From Nitrospira sp. CG24C (GTDB lineage Bacteria > Nitrospirota > Nitrospiria > Nitrospirales > Nitrospiraceae): a stretch of 34,672 nucleotides of DNA. Below are positions 8,368-16,276 of the stretch, in pieces. The position numbers and the translations under genes were made by a program. The stretch covers positions 541,681-576,352 of the forward strand of contig NEWR02000009.1 in the NCBI GenBank assembly GCA_002869885.2, in the 5' to 3' direction. Position 1 is the first letter of the stretch. Each line of letters starts with the position of its first letter. Under the pieces are notes generated by a model. It was not told where the DNA came from. It made no database searches and saw only the letters and a program-made list of their open reading frames with translations.

Positions 8368-9725
8368 AAGATCAGATTGAGGTTGAAGGTTCCCATGTGG
8401 GACCACAGTCGATAGGTCCCGTCGACGGTGGGATTTATATTGCCCATGACAGACCGATCTTCATGGATATACGAGAGATACGCAACAGAGGTTCCAATGG
8501 CCTTAGGGAAGTACCATTGGCCCTCGGCCCCTCCACAGGGAATGAGTCCAAGAAAATGACCACCTGGTCGACACAGGAGGCTAGTCCCAAGAGTCATACC
8601 ATGACTATTCAACGTGGCTGCAGCAGGAGTAAACGTACTGTCTGGGCCTGGATTTTCCGTGTAAGTATAGCCACCGCGCAGGGCAGCTTCCCAATTGGGC
8701 AGCACGTCCAGATGCAACCATTTGTATTCCGTCCCGAGCATGAAGACAGAGCTGTTGCGCCAGTTTTGTGGTTGAGGGAGCGTGCCGCCTGTCGATAAAT
8801 GAACATCGAGGGATCGGAATGATTTCCACCCGACATAGTCGACATCGAACTCGATCTTCCATTCGTGGTCGCGGTCCCGCACCGGCCAGAGAGCGACAGC
8901 AAGCGTAAATATTTGCGGAAGTGTGACGGGAATTCTGGTATCAGCCGCAAGGGCTCCGTTCACCAGAAATTGCCCTGTTAACTCCGTCCTGGCCTGACTT
9001 CTATATTGCAGGCCGACATTGACAAGCGGCTTCCCATCTTGGTTCCGGAACGGAGTGTACAGAAGACTCAAATTAAAACCCAGCGCCGTTCCGCTACCGT
9101 TGACTTCGACCGGCGTGCTGGCGGGAATGCCTCCGCCCCCAGGCCAGTTGAATTTTTGTTCGAGGTGGCCTTCCCCGATGAATCTGGCGAACGTATAAAT
9201 ATCCGCTCCCACACCGATGGAAAGTTGATCGTTTATTTGATACGCCACAGTGGGTTTAATGTCCAAGAGAGGGAGGGCGGCCGATGTGACAGCCGTTTGA
9301 AATGGGCCATCGAGAGGATAACGTGCCTGGAGCGCATACGGGGTCGTGAGCCCCAGACCAATGACGGTGTTGCCCACATGGCGGAATCCTAGGTCTCGAA
9401 GATTGGCCGTAAAGTACGATTGAGTTGGGGGAGGCCAGGCGATACTACCGCCGAAATCCCCTTGGGTGTTGACGCCGGCTGGACTCGTAAACTTGACGGA
9501 TCCTCCGACCAAGAATGTATTGAGTTGCATGTGGATGCCGGAAAGTTGGGTCATCCCGGCAGGGTTGTAATGAATGGCGGAGGCATCGTCTGCCTGAGCG
9601 GCAAAGGCGTTCCCCTGACCAGCCGCGGCAGCTCCTTGCGGTTGAAATCTAATCGCTTGGGCAGAAGTATACGAAGGGAGCAAGAGAATCACCATCAAGA
9701 TCAGCGAATATAAGACCCAGTTCAT
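8364..9725 (-). CDS. OmpP1/FadL-family outer-membrane transport protein
   Basis: This 453-residue protein is a FadL-type 14-stranded outer-membrane channel for hydrophobic compounds. It has a clear signal peptide (about 1-23, ending TSAQA). The typical hatch start follows, with FQPQGAAAAGQGNAFAAQADDASAIHYNPAG-type features; the NPAGMTQLSG motif is at about 55-64. The C-terminus ends NLIF, with a terminal Phe as expected for barrel assembly. Substrate is unknown; in the family it ranges from fatty acids to aromatic hydrocarbons. It starts divergently from luxR with 169 bases between them, and converges with the CapA-family gene. A truncated paralogue lies at 6372-6890. Confidence 0.88.
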   Translation of the reverse strand: MNWVLYSLILMVILLLPSYTSAQAIRFQPQGAAAAGQGNAFAAQADDASAIHYNPAGMTQLSGIHMQLNTFLVGGSVKFTSPAGVNTQGDFGGSIAWPPPTQSYFTANLRDLGFRHVGNTVIGLGLTTPYALQARYPLDGPFQTAVTSAALPLLDIKPTVAYQINDQLSIGVGADIYTFARFIGEGHLEQKFNWPGGGGIPASTPVEVNGSGTALGFNLSLLYTPFRNQDGKPLVNVGLQYRSQARTELTGQFLVNGALAADTRIPVTLPQIFTLAVALWPVRDRDHEWKIEFDVDYVGWKSFRSLDVHLSTGGTLPQPQNWRNSSVFMLGTEYKWLHLDVLPNWEAALRGGYTYTENPGPDSTFTPAAATLNSHGMTLGTSLLCRPGGHFLGLIPCGGAEGQWYFPKAIGTSVAYLSYIHEDRSVMGNINPTVDGTYRLWSHMGTFNLNLIF

Positions 9726-9894
9726 GTTTCCTTGCTCCCTTGAAGGTAAAAAATGTGTGATGTTAACGATAAACAGAGCATCCAGATAGAGCCATTTAGC
9801 TCCTCCGCAACAGAAAATTTTATATTTCTTCTTTTAAATTATCGGTGTACAATCCTCCTCCTAGATTCACCTGCACGTTCAAGCTGGATTTGTC

Positions 9895-10710
9895 ATGGCC
9901 CTAAGTTTCAAGCATCCCCTGCCAAGTCAGTTGTTCGAGAAGTTTTCAAAGCAAGAGTGTCAGCACGCGCTGGAAGTTTTCCACTACGCCGCTCAAGCAG
10001 AAACCTCTGAGGACGTGAGAGACGTCCTGATTCGGTTTCAGGAACTGTTCCCGTTCGACCATCTACTCGGTGGGCTGGCACGTCTCAGTCCTACCGGAAA
10101 ATTTGAGGGCTTCACGAACGTTGTCAATGTGAGCTACCCTGACGAATGGCTCTACCTCTACTGGAAGAATGGGTACGCCGAAGTTGACCCAGTGTTCCGA
10201 GCGGCTTCCCGATCTCCCGGCACCCAGATCTGGAAGCAGACCTACCAGCAAGCGACATCTGATGTGGAACTAGACTTTATCGAAACCGCCAGAGGATTTG
10301 GCCTGGCTGACGGAATCACCACCAGTTCAGTCGATCAGGCATGCGGCCTCGCCACGTTTTATTCCTTTGCGGGAGAAGCGGACGTGGACGCGGAACGGTA
10401 CGTTCAACTCGTGGAGTATTTTGGACACCATCTCCATCTTGCTCTCATGAGAACAGCTCGGAAGAATGCTCCTGCGACGGAGAAATGCGTGAAAGAACTG
10501 TCCCCGCGTGAAGTGACCATTCTGAATTGGATCAAGAACGGCAAGACGAACTGGGAAGTCGGCCAGATTCTTGGGGTAACGGAGCGGACGGTGCGATTCC
10601 ATCTTGCAAGCATCTTTTCCAAACTCGATGTCACCTCCCGCTCACAGGCAGTTGCGGCTGCCATGGAACATGGCCTTCCTGTCCTACATGGTCTTCCGAG
10701 CGCGAGCTGA
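9895..10710 (+). CDS. luxR-like: LuxR-family quorum-sensing transcription regulator
   Basis: This 271-residue regulator has an N-terminal autoinducer-binding domain (about 25-180) and a C-terminal LuxR helix-turn-helix (about 200-262, ELSPREVTIL and TVRFHLASIFSKL). Five of the ligand-pocket residues conserved in TraR (W57, Y61, D70, P71, W85) appear here as W85, Y89, D98, P99 and W113, all with the same offset of 28, and the conserved Gly is near 140. It should therefore bind an acyl-homoserine lactone. It lies tail-to-tail with the AHL synthase gene, 73 bases apart, so the pair is very likely cognate. No strong ribosome site is visible before the ATG. Confidence 0.93.
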   Translation: MALSFKHPLPSQLFEKFSKQECQHALEVFHYAAQAETSEDVRDVLIRFQELFPFDHLLGGLARLSPTGKFEGFTNVVNVSYPDEWLYLYWKNGYAEVDPVFRAASRSPGTQIWKQTYQQATSDVELDFIETARGFGLADGITTSSVDQACGLATFYSFAGEADVDAERYVQLVEYFGHHLHLALMRTARKNAPATEKCVKELSPREVTILNWIKNGKTNWEVGQILGVTERTVRFHLASIFSKLDVTSRSQAVAAAMEHGLPVLHGLPSAS

Positions 10711-10728
10711 TCGTCCCGCTAACGAATC

Positions 10729-10750
10729 ACTTCGCTGACGTAGGCGAAGT
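10729..10750. terminator. Possible bidirectional hairpin between luxR and luxI
   Basis: ACTTCGC at 10729-10735 pairs with GCGAAGT at 10744-10750 across an 8-base loop, between the two convergent genes. No T-tract follows on either strand, so it is a weak terminator candidate. Confidence 0.3.
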
Positions 10751-10783
10751 AAGTAACTCCACCATCCACACAGAATGCGCGCT

Positions 10784-11461
10784 TCACGCTCTTGCCGCAA
10801 TGTTTGCCGTAGCAGGCTCCGTGGAAATGAGCCACTCCAGCATTTCGGGCCGCTCGGCTGCTGCAGCTGAGCGAAACTCGTCGAGGTCGAGTAGTGCCCC
10901 GACCGAGAGCACATCCGCCGGAGGCAGTGCGACGGGAGCGCCGATCGCATGGCAGGGCCACCCTATCCGCTGCACCACTCGGAGAAGCCTGCTTTCAACA
11001 ACCAGGTACGTGTATCGGATATCGTTCGCGAGAGTCCAGTGATACATGGCCTTGAAAATAGTCCGCATCAGCCTTGCGGAAAGACCCCGGTCGGCAATTG
11101 CAGGGTCTACGGCCAAGCGGGTAATTTCCGCTGTATCGAGCTCCTTGCGAACGTGATGTGACCCGACCAGGCATCCGCTGAATTCACTTTCCAGCATAAA
11201 TGGAAATGGAGCGGGTGTCATCCGTACCATGCCCAACAGTCGATGATTGGAAAAAAGACCGATCGAGGTGCTCCATGCATCGTAGACATCAGACTCGAGT
11301 TGATCCTTCCTCTCCGGCACCCACTTGAGCTTCTCGGCAAAGACTCTATGCCGAAGATGGTAGGCCTGTCGTAACTCCTCCTCGCTTTCGAGTGTCTTGA
11401 TCAGAAATTCCCCATCGCAGAACGTAATCTGTCTGGCCTCTTGTTTGACTCCGTCATTCAT
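10784..11461 (-). CDS. luxI-like: Acyl-homoserine-lactone synthase (LuxI family)
   Basis: This 225-residue enzyme should make an acyl-homoserine lactone from S-adenosylmethionine and an acyl carrier. All ten residues invariant in LuxI proteins are present in order: Arg37, Phe41, Trp47, Glu56, Asp58, Asp61, Arg80, Phe94, Glu112 and Arg115, offset 10-12 from LuxI numbering. The longest open frame starts at 11608, but the ATG at 11461 has CGGAGGTG just before it and matches the family N-terminus. It is convergent with luxR and divergent from a histidine-kinase operon. A lux box lies 88 bases upstream, which predicts autoinduction. LuxI/LuxR systems are known in Nitrospira; acyl chain length cannot be read from sequence. 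Confidence 0.92.
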   Translation of the reverse strand: MNDGVKQEARQITFCDGEFLIKTLESEEELRQAYHLRHRVFAEKLKWVPERKDQLESDVYDAWSTSIGLFSNHRLLGMVRMTPAPFPFMLESEFSGCLVGSHHVRKELDTAEITRLAVDPAIADRGLSARLMRTIFKAMYHWTLANDIRYTYLVVESRLLRVVQRIGWPCHAIGAPVALPPADVLSVGALLDLDEFRSAAAAERPEMLEWLISTEPATANIAARA

Positions 11462-11535
11462 GGGCACCTCCGATAGGTTAAGCAACAAAAGACATACGTA
11501 ACGATACGTAATTGGACTGAATGGTTCCAAATTTA

Positions 11536-11581
11536 CATACATCCCGTCACCTGGCGATTCCGCCAGGTGACGGGATGTATG
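11536..11581. promoter_or_regulatory. lux box within a 21-bp-arm perfect palindrome
   Basis: Two perfect 21-base arms (11536-11556 and 11561-11581) flank the 4-base centre ATTC. The inner 20 bases, 11549-11568, have the form ACCTG-N10-CAGGT, the canonical lux box spacing and half-sites. It lies between luxI (minus) and the histidine-kinase operon (plus). TACAGT at 11590-11595 could be a -10 hexamer for the kinase operon, placing the box centre near -43, as in LuxR-activated class II promoters. The geometry towards luxI is less obvious. The extra 13 paired bases per side beyond a lux box are unusual. Confidence 0.85.
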
Positions 11582-11680
11582 GATTTGCGTACAGTAGTTT
11601 TCTGTCAAACGGATTAAATCGGCGAGAGGAATAGTTCTGCTGACGTTCTACGTCACATGAATTAGAAGGAGAGGTTCCAA

Positions 11681-12502
11681 ATGATGAAAGATCGACGGGG
11701 GTTCCAGATTCTCGACGGGTTTCGGCAATCCCTTAGCAAGCAGGCGCACCAGCATGCGGTTCTCGCCCCGAGACCTTCATCCGACAGAAACCAGTCCTGT
11801 GCTTGCCCGCTACATGAACAAGTCGGAAGTAGCCTCGCCACGGCCCTTGCAGCGTCAGAACGGCGATTGAGCGACCTGCTTCACGATCGCAGCCGCATTG
11901 GACGGGAATTGCACGAATCTGTGCTGCAAGCGCTCTATGCGATCAGGCTGACCATTGAGCAAGCCCCTGGAATGCGTGAGGGGGTGCCGCAAGCTGTGCC
12001 CTGCTCCCGCGATCTGGCAACCGACCAGCTCCATTCGCTTATCCGAGACATCCGACGCATGATTCTGAATGTGGAGTCTGACTGTGTGGATCCGTTTAGG
12101 CTGGTCTCCGAGTTACAGGCTCTCGCTCAGACGGTTGAGCGGGTGAGCCAGGTACGGATTCGTGTGGACATCGACCGGGCGGCGGAGGAGATTCTGACCG
12201 GCGAAGAAGCACGTGAACTCGTCACAATCGCTAGGGAAGCCTTGAACAATTGCGTCCATCACGCCCAGGCCACCAGGGTCGTGATTGCCCTTCGGCCCAT
12301 CGGCTCACGAGTCCGCCTGACCATTCGCGACAACGGGTCAGGCTTCGACATCGACCAAAGACGGCCAAAGGGCCTAGGGTTCTCGCAAATGGAAGCGCGG
12401 GTTCGGAAGATCGGCGGTCGCCTGGAGATCCAATCTACGGTGGGTCGAGGCACCTGTATCTCTGCTGACATTTACCCTGAACCGATACTCACAACGATAT
12501 GA
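11681..12502 (+). CDS. Soluble sensor-less histidine kinase (HisKA_3/HATPase_c), first of pair
   Basis: This 273-residue kinase is of the NarX/DegS type. The dimerisation and phosphoacceptor helix carries His78 in RELHESVLQALYAIRL (about 76-91). The ATPase domain at about 180-265 has the N box EALNNCVHHA, the G1 box DNGSGFD and a KGLGFSQMEARV segment. The first 60 residues have no PAS, GAF or membrane segment, only a short Cys pair (CAC), so the input is not apparent. Start ATG at 11681 or 11684 follows AGGAGAGG. It overlaps the next kinase by ATGA, and its promoter region contains the lux box. Quorum control is inferred. Confidence 0.88.
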   Translation: MMKDRRGFQILDGFRQSLSKQAHQHAVLAPRPSSDRNQSCACPLHEQVGSSLATALAASERRLSDLLHDRSRIGRELHESVLQALYAIRLTIEQAPGMREGVPQAVPCSRDLATDQLHSLIRDIRRMILNVESDCVDPFRLVSELQALAQTVERVSQVRIRVDIDRAAEEILTGEEARELVTIAREALNNCVHHAQATRVVIALRPIGSRVRLTIRDNGSGFDIDQRRPKGLGFSQMEARVRKIGGRLEIQSTVGRGTCISADIYPEPILTTI

Positions 12503-13350
12503 GACACCCAGTTACTCGCCGCGGCACAGGTTCATCGTCTTACGCTCTCAGTCGAGGAGTAAGCGAGAGCAATAGGATCAAGGCTATCGGCTCTCCAAAG
12601 CCGATTCCTCGTCCAGGGTCCGTCGTGTCGGCTACCAATGTGGAAGAAGAACTCCGGCTGGCCTATGTTCGACTACGCGGCGAGGCTCGTCGGGTGCAGA
12701 GAGCTGCAGAAGAAGAGCGGCGCAGAATTGCACGGGAACTACATGACGAGTTTGGACAGGCCTTGACTGGCTTGAAGTTCGACCTGGCATGGCTCAGCAC
12801 GAAGTTGATGCAATCGCCCACTCCAACCAACTGTGGAGATCTGCTGAGCAAAGTCCAGGCTATGTCGGGATCGATCGATGGACTCATGGGGTTCGTTCGG
12901 GCGACAGCATCATCCCTGCGCTCCGCGATGCTGGATGATCTCGGGCTGATCCCGGCGTTGGAGAGCCTGGCCACGACATTCCAGCATCGAACGGGCGCTC
13001 GTTGCGAAATAGACGCGGCCCCTGAGTTGTTATCCATCATGCTGCCTTCCGAAGTGTCTGCCGCGCTATTTCGTATTGCGCAGGAATTACTGACGAATGT
13101 GATGCGTCACGCTGCCGCCTCGCAGGTTCGCATGCGGCTGTACCAGGACGGCGTCACGGTGACGTTAGAAGTGATTGACAACGGAAAGGGGATTACCATC
13201 AAGAGGATGAGCAGGCCTCATTCCTTTGGACTTCGAGGTATGCAGGAGCGGGCCTCTCTCCTGGGCGGCCACTTTCATATCGAAGGGGAGTCCGGAGTCG
13301 GAACCAGGGCCTACGCCTCCCTGCCGGTTACGGAGTACGTCGCCCCATGA
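12499..13350 (+). CDS. Soluble sensor-less histidine kinase (HisKA_3/HATPase_c), second of pair
   Basis: This 283-residue kinase has a coiled region (about 48-72) leading into RRRIARELHDEFGQAL with the phosphoacceptor His82. The ATPase domain has QELLTNVMRHAAA, DNGKGI and GLRGMQERASLLGG. No sensory or membrane domain is visible in the first 48 residues. It differs clearly from the preceding kinase and looks closer to the C-terminal half of the large PAS/GAF kinase at 18199. ATGA overlaps with both neighbours imply translational coupling of kinase, kinase and response regulator. The two kinases might form a heterodimer or feed one regulator with two inputs; this is inference. Confidence 0.88.
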   Translation: MRHPVTRRGTGSSSYALSRGVSESNRIKAIGSPKPIPRPGSVVSATNVEEELRLAYVRLRGEARRVQRAAEEERRRIARELHDEFGQALTGLKFDLAWLSTKLMQSPTPTNCGDLLSKVQAMSGSIDGLMGFVRATASSLRSAMLDDLGLIPALESLATTFQHRTGARCEIDAAPELLSIMLPSEVSAALFRIAQELLTNVMRHAAASQVRMRLYQDGVTVTLEVIDNGKGITIKRMSRPHSFGLRGMQERASLLGGHFHIEGESGVGTRAYASLPVTEYVAP

Positions 13351-13994
13351 TTGCGACGCAGCCGGTGAAAATTCTCGTCATCGACGATCACGAGGTCGTA
13401 CGCCGGGGTGTGAAACAGATCCTTGAGGAGAACTTCCTCCTGGTCGAAGTCGGTGAGGCCGATAGCGGGCAAAAAGGGATTGCTGCGGTGCGGCAGGAGC
13501 CTTGGGATCTGGTAATCCTGGATATCAACCTTCCCGACCAGAGTGGATTGGAGCTGCTGGGTGAGCTACACGGTACATGGCCCGGACTCCCACTGATGGT
13601 CTTGAGCCTGCATCCTGAGGAGCAATACGCTGTTCGTGTCTTCCGTGCAGGGGCCATGGCCTACCTCACCAAACAGACCGCACCGGAGGAGTTGGCCAAG
13701 GCCGTCAAGCAAGTTCTGAGTGGTCGTAGGTATGTCACCGCCTCCCTCGGAGAACATCTGGCCGGCAGCTTGAGCAAGAGTCCTGCCGGTCCCGTCCATC
13801 CCGCATTATCGGAGCGAGAACTTGAAGTTCTAGTATTAATAGCCCAAGGCCAGTCTCTCAAGAACATCGCGCAGTCTCTCATTCTCAGCGTCAAGACCGT
13901 CAGTACCTATCGAGGCCGTCTCCAGGATAAGCTGCAACTCACAACCACCGCCGAATTGATTCGCTATGCCATCGACCATCATTTGGTTGACTAG
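13347..13994 (+). CDS. NarL/FixJ-type response regulator
   Basis: This 215-residue regulator has a receiver domain with Asp13/Asp14, phosphoacceptor Asp59 (VILDINLPD) and Lys in the LTKQ loop, then a LuxR-type helix-turn-helix (about 148-208, ALSERELEVL, SVKTVSTYRGRLQDKL). It starts inside the stop of the second kinase (ATGA), so these kinases are its likely phosphodonors. Its stop codon TAG is the first base triplet of the adjacent palindromic element, yet the protein ends at the expected place (compare the regulator at 17564, which ends EQHLTH). Targets are unknown. Confidence 0.92.
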   Translation: MIATQPVKILVIDDHEVVRRGVKQILEENFLLVEVGEADSGQKGIAAVRQEPWDLVILDINLPDQSGLELLGELHGTWPGLPLMVLSLHPEEQYAVRVFRAGAMAYLTKQTAPEELAKAVKQVLSGRRYVTASLGEHLAGSLSKSPAGPVHPALSERELEVLVLIAQGQSLKNIAQSLILSVKTVSTYRGRLQDKLQLTTTAELIRYAIDHHLVD

Positions 13995-14198
13995 CAGACT
14001 GTTGATAAAGTCCGCCAGCGGCGTTCTCGCATCGTTCAGATCCTCAACGTACCCCAGAGGGTACGCTTCCGGTCTTCACTCGCTGCGGCCTTGCTGGACG
14101 GCCTTTCTGAACAGCCTGCGAAGAATTCTGAGAGAGTCTGTGGGCATTCATGTGCTCATGGTTTCGAGGTGCTCAAGTAGTTTGTCAACAACCTGCTA
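13992..14198. mobile_element. MITE-like palindromic element, TAGCAG...CTGCTA ends
   Basis: The 207-base element starts TAGCAGACTGTTGATAAA and ends TTTGTCAACAACCTGCTA, imperfect terminal inverted repeats of about 18 bases. CTAG occurs at both outer edges (13991-13994 and 14196-14199). The part near the left end matches the reverse complement of 6290-6369. An internal GTACCCCAGAGGGTAC hairpin is present (about 14050-14065). No gene is carried. The left TAG is the stop codon of the response regulator. Confidence 0.65.
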
Positions 14199-14218
14199 GG
14201 AAGTCTGTCTCGACATCC

Positions 14219-14255
14219 GTGAAGCGTCGTTCGTATCCGGATTCGGACGCTTCAC
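14219..14255. repeat. 10-bp-arm palindrome upstream of the UPF0114 gene
   Basis: GTGAAGCGTC (14219-14228) pairs perfectly with GACGCTTCAC (14246-14255) across 17 bases. It could be an operator or a transcript hairpin; no T-tract follows. It lies in the 319-base gene-free stretch 13995-14313, which otherwise holds the palindromic element and a promoter candidate. Confidence 0.4.
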
Positions 14256-14275
14256 GAACGGCAGGGTCGTTCAAA

Positions 14276-14305
14276 TTGACAGCTCCCCCTCTTGCCGACT
14301 AGGAT
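14276..14305 (+). promoter_or_regulatory. Candidate sigma-70 promoter giving a near-leaderless transcript
   Basis: TTGACA at 14276-14281 and TAGGAT at 14300-14305 are spaced by 18 bases. The GTG start of the following gene begins only 8 bases after the -10 hexamer, so transcription would start at or next to the start codon. No ribosome site is visible there, which agrees with a leaderless mRNA or with a later start codon. Confidence 0.4.
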
Positions 14306-14313
14306 AGCGCGCC

Positions 14314-14877
14314 GTGAGTCATTCCGATTCTTCAGAATCTGCCGCAGTGAAGCACCCACACGCTCCTATCAACCGTGTTGAGCACCTGTTTGAAACAGTC
14401 GTGTTCGCCAGCCGGTGGATTCAAGCCCCGCTTTACGGCGGCTTGATCGTGGCCGAGCTGCTGTACGCTTATAAATTTCTCATCGAACTGTGGGAGATGG
14501 TTTGGCACGTCAATCAGCAACAAGAGACCGTCTTCATGCTGGGCGTCCTGGGGCTGATCGACGTGACAATGGTGGCGAATTTGCTCACGATGGTGATCAT
14601 CGGCGGCTACGCTACCTTCGTGAGCAAGCTGGACTTAGAGGGACATGCCGATCGACCGGACTGGCTGACTCATATCGACCCGGGCACTATTAAAATTAAA
14701 CTCGCCGCCTCACTGATCGGCATTTCCAGCATTCATCTCCTGAAATCGTTCGTCAACATTGCGAATGAAGATCTCGAGCAAATCAAGTGGAAGATCTTTA
14801 TCCACATGACCTTCATTGGATCCGCCATTCTGTTGGCCTGGACCGACAAGATCATGCAGAAAGATCGTAAACACTAA
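14314..14877 (+). CDS. UPF0114 (YqhA/TIGR00645) family inner-membrane protein
   Basis: This 187-residue membrane protein matches the YqhA family, whose function is unknown. Four hydrophobic segments are visible at about 35-57, 75-103, 126-147 and 157-177. Family-like stretches include ASRWIQAPLYGGLIVA, the GLIDVTMVANLLTMVIIGGYATFVS region, and HIDPGTIKIKLAASLIGISSIHLL. The start is GTG with no clear ribosome site. It is followed after 40 bases by a lipoprotein gene on the same strand. Confidence 0.88.
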   Translation: MSHSDSSESAAVKHPHAPINRVEHLFETVVFASRWIQAPLYGGLIVAELLYAYKFLIELWEMVWHVNQQQETVFMLGVLGLIDVTMVANLLTMVIIGGYATFVSKLDLEGHADRPDWLTHIDPGTIKIKLAASLIGISSIHLLKSFVNIANEDLEQIKWKIFIHMTFIGSAILLAWTDKIMQKDRKH

Positions 14878-14917
14878 CCCAGGGGTTCAGGCTGAAGGCT
14901 GTTAGGGGGAGGCACTA

Positions 14918-16048
14918 ATGACGCGATGGCCTTATGCCGTATGTGCCTTGCTGGCTCTCCTGCTCGTGCAAACGGGTTGCAGTTCCTCAGTTCTGCAGCT
15001 ACGCGACCAACTGGATCTCCATTTCGGAGGGTACCGCCAGAAGTTTGATGACAAGAAAGAGCTCGTGACGAAGTTCCTGGCCTGCACCAGGCAAGCTCAC
15101 GACGAACCTCTGAACGAACGACGTGACCCCAGTGCCTCGCCCGATCCCCTGTCCCTGCAGTCACCGGAGGGTCAAGCAACCAGCGTCCGTCCCCTGATGT
15201 CCCTCATTGATAGGGTCCGTTGGCGCCATCAGGGCAAGGACGCTTCCCTCTACATCCTTGCCGACGTCCTCGATGACGTGGCCAACGATGCGAACGCGCG
15301 CATCGATCTGGACAAACTCAAACAAGTCGTCGAAATAGTCAGACAGTGGCATGGGCATCTCGGTCTGGATGAGGATCAACTCGAGCAGGATGCTTCTCGC
15401 TTCGCTCGAACGCTGTTGGCGTACAATAAAGCCTATTTTGGCGATCTCAGTTTCACGGCCAGATCGGACTATGCGGGGGCCGGTCTTCGCGGGGTGGTGA
15501 AAATTACCTCGAAGGGATTTGTCGATCGAAGCGGCAACGCCTTGCTGTTTCCAGGGATCTCGGCAGAGCTTGAAGTAAGCCCTGCCAACTCAGTTCGCAT
15601 GTCGGCCGGCACGGTCGACTCTCAACGTGTCAGCGCCGATCTGATGCGTATTTTTCTGGAAGCCTTCTTCGATGCGGCCTATCGCGTGCCGGCTGTGCAT
15701 GGCGCGACCGCATTGCAAGTGGGACCGGACTCCCTGGAATCGCCCTACCCAGAATTCGATGCCAATCGTCCCATGATTTCACTGGAGGCTTTGGCCCGAG
15801 TGACCCGTGACGCCCTGCGCGCCGAAGCCGCCGTGACATCGTTCGTGGGGAAAGCGGTGCGCGGAGGAAGTGTCTTCAGTGCCCAGAACGAGACGCTCGC
15901 CGCCACCCTTGAAACAGCCGCAGGAGTGATCGCAAAGAAGCTCGTCGAGCACGAAGGGTTCTGCTATTTCCAAGTGACTGAGGGTAAGCCAGCCATCGCC
16001 GCGAACGATCAAGCCGGAGCGGAATATGTACCGGTCGCGACACCATAA
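14918..16048 (+). CDS. Putative lipoprotein of unknown function
   Basis: This 376-residue protein starts with a short positive n-region and a hydrophobic core, then LLVQTGCSSS, where Cys21 would be lipidated (an imperfect lipobox with Gln at -3). The mature part is mixed alpha/beta without a domain I recognise. It includes a GFVDRSGNALLFPG-type stretch near residue 205 and an alpha-rich C-terminus. A GGAGG site precedes the ATG. It probably sits in the inner or outer membrane facing the periplasm. It may be co-transcribed with the UPF0114 gene. Confidence 0.75.
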   Translation: MTRWPYAVCALLALLLVQTGCSSSVLQLRDQLDLHFGGYRQKFDDKKELVTKFLACTRQAHDEPLNERRDPSASPDPLSLQSPEGQATSVRPLMSLIDRVRWRHQGKDASLYILADVLDDVANDANARIDLDKLKQVVEIVRQWHGHLGLDEDQLEQDASRFARTLLAYNKAYFGDLSFTARSDYAGAGLRGVVKITSKGFVDRSGNALLFPGISAELEVSPANSVRMSAGTVDSQRVSADLMRIFLEAFFDAAYRVPAVHGATALQVGPDSLESPYPEFDANRPMISLEALARVTRDALRAEAAVTSFVGKAVRGGSVFSAQNETLAATLETAAGVIAKKLVEHEGFCYFQVTEGKPAIAANDQAGAEYVPVATP

Positions 16049-16135
16049 GCCAATGGTGTCGGAAAAGAGGAATGACTTACGACGCCATGTACGCTCTTCC
16101 GTGAGCCTGTCCGGCATTGACCGTTTTATTCTCCT

Positions 16136-16272
16136 TCGCCGAATACCCCGTAGCTCGCTACGGGGATGAAAGCGGGGGAGAACCCTCCGTAGCCTTGGCG
16201 AAGGAGGGTGGTGGCTTCGGAGAATTCCGCAAGATACCCCGCAGCTTGCTGCGGGGAGCTTCATTACGGCGA
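16136..16272. repeat. Composite element of three hairpins (CCCCGTAG/CCCCGCAG type)
   Basis: Two sister 20-base hairpins with 8-base arms lie at 16146-16165 (CCCCGTAG-CTCG-CTACGGGG) and 16237-16256 (CCCCGCAG-CTTG-CTGCGGGG). Arm changes between them are compensatory. A third hairpin, ACCCTCC/GGAGGGT, lies at 16182-16209. Outer TCGCCG (16136) and CGGCGA (16267) frame the whole. It lies between the convergent ends of the lipoprotein gene and a response-regulator gene, and resembles REP/BIME-type clusters. Confidence 0.6.
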
Positions 16273-16276
16273 ACGA

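Noticed and set aside
10784-11461. Alternative reading as a PEP-CTERM/exosortase-linked acyltransferase
   Set aside because: All ten LuxI-invariant residues are present with the right spacing, and a luxR gene and a lux box flank it.
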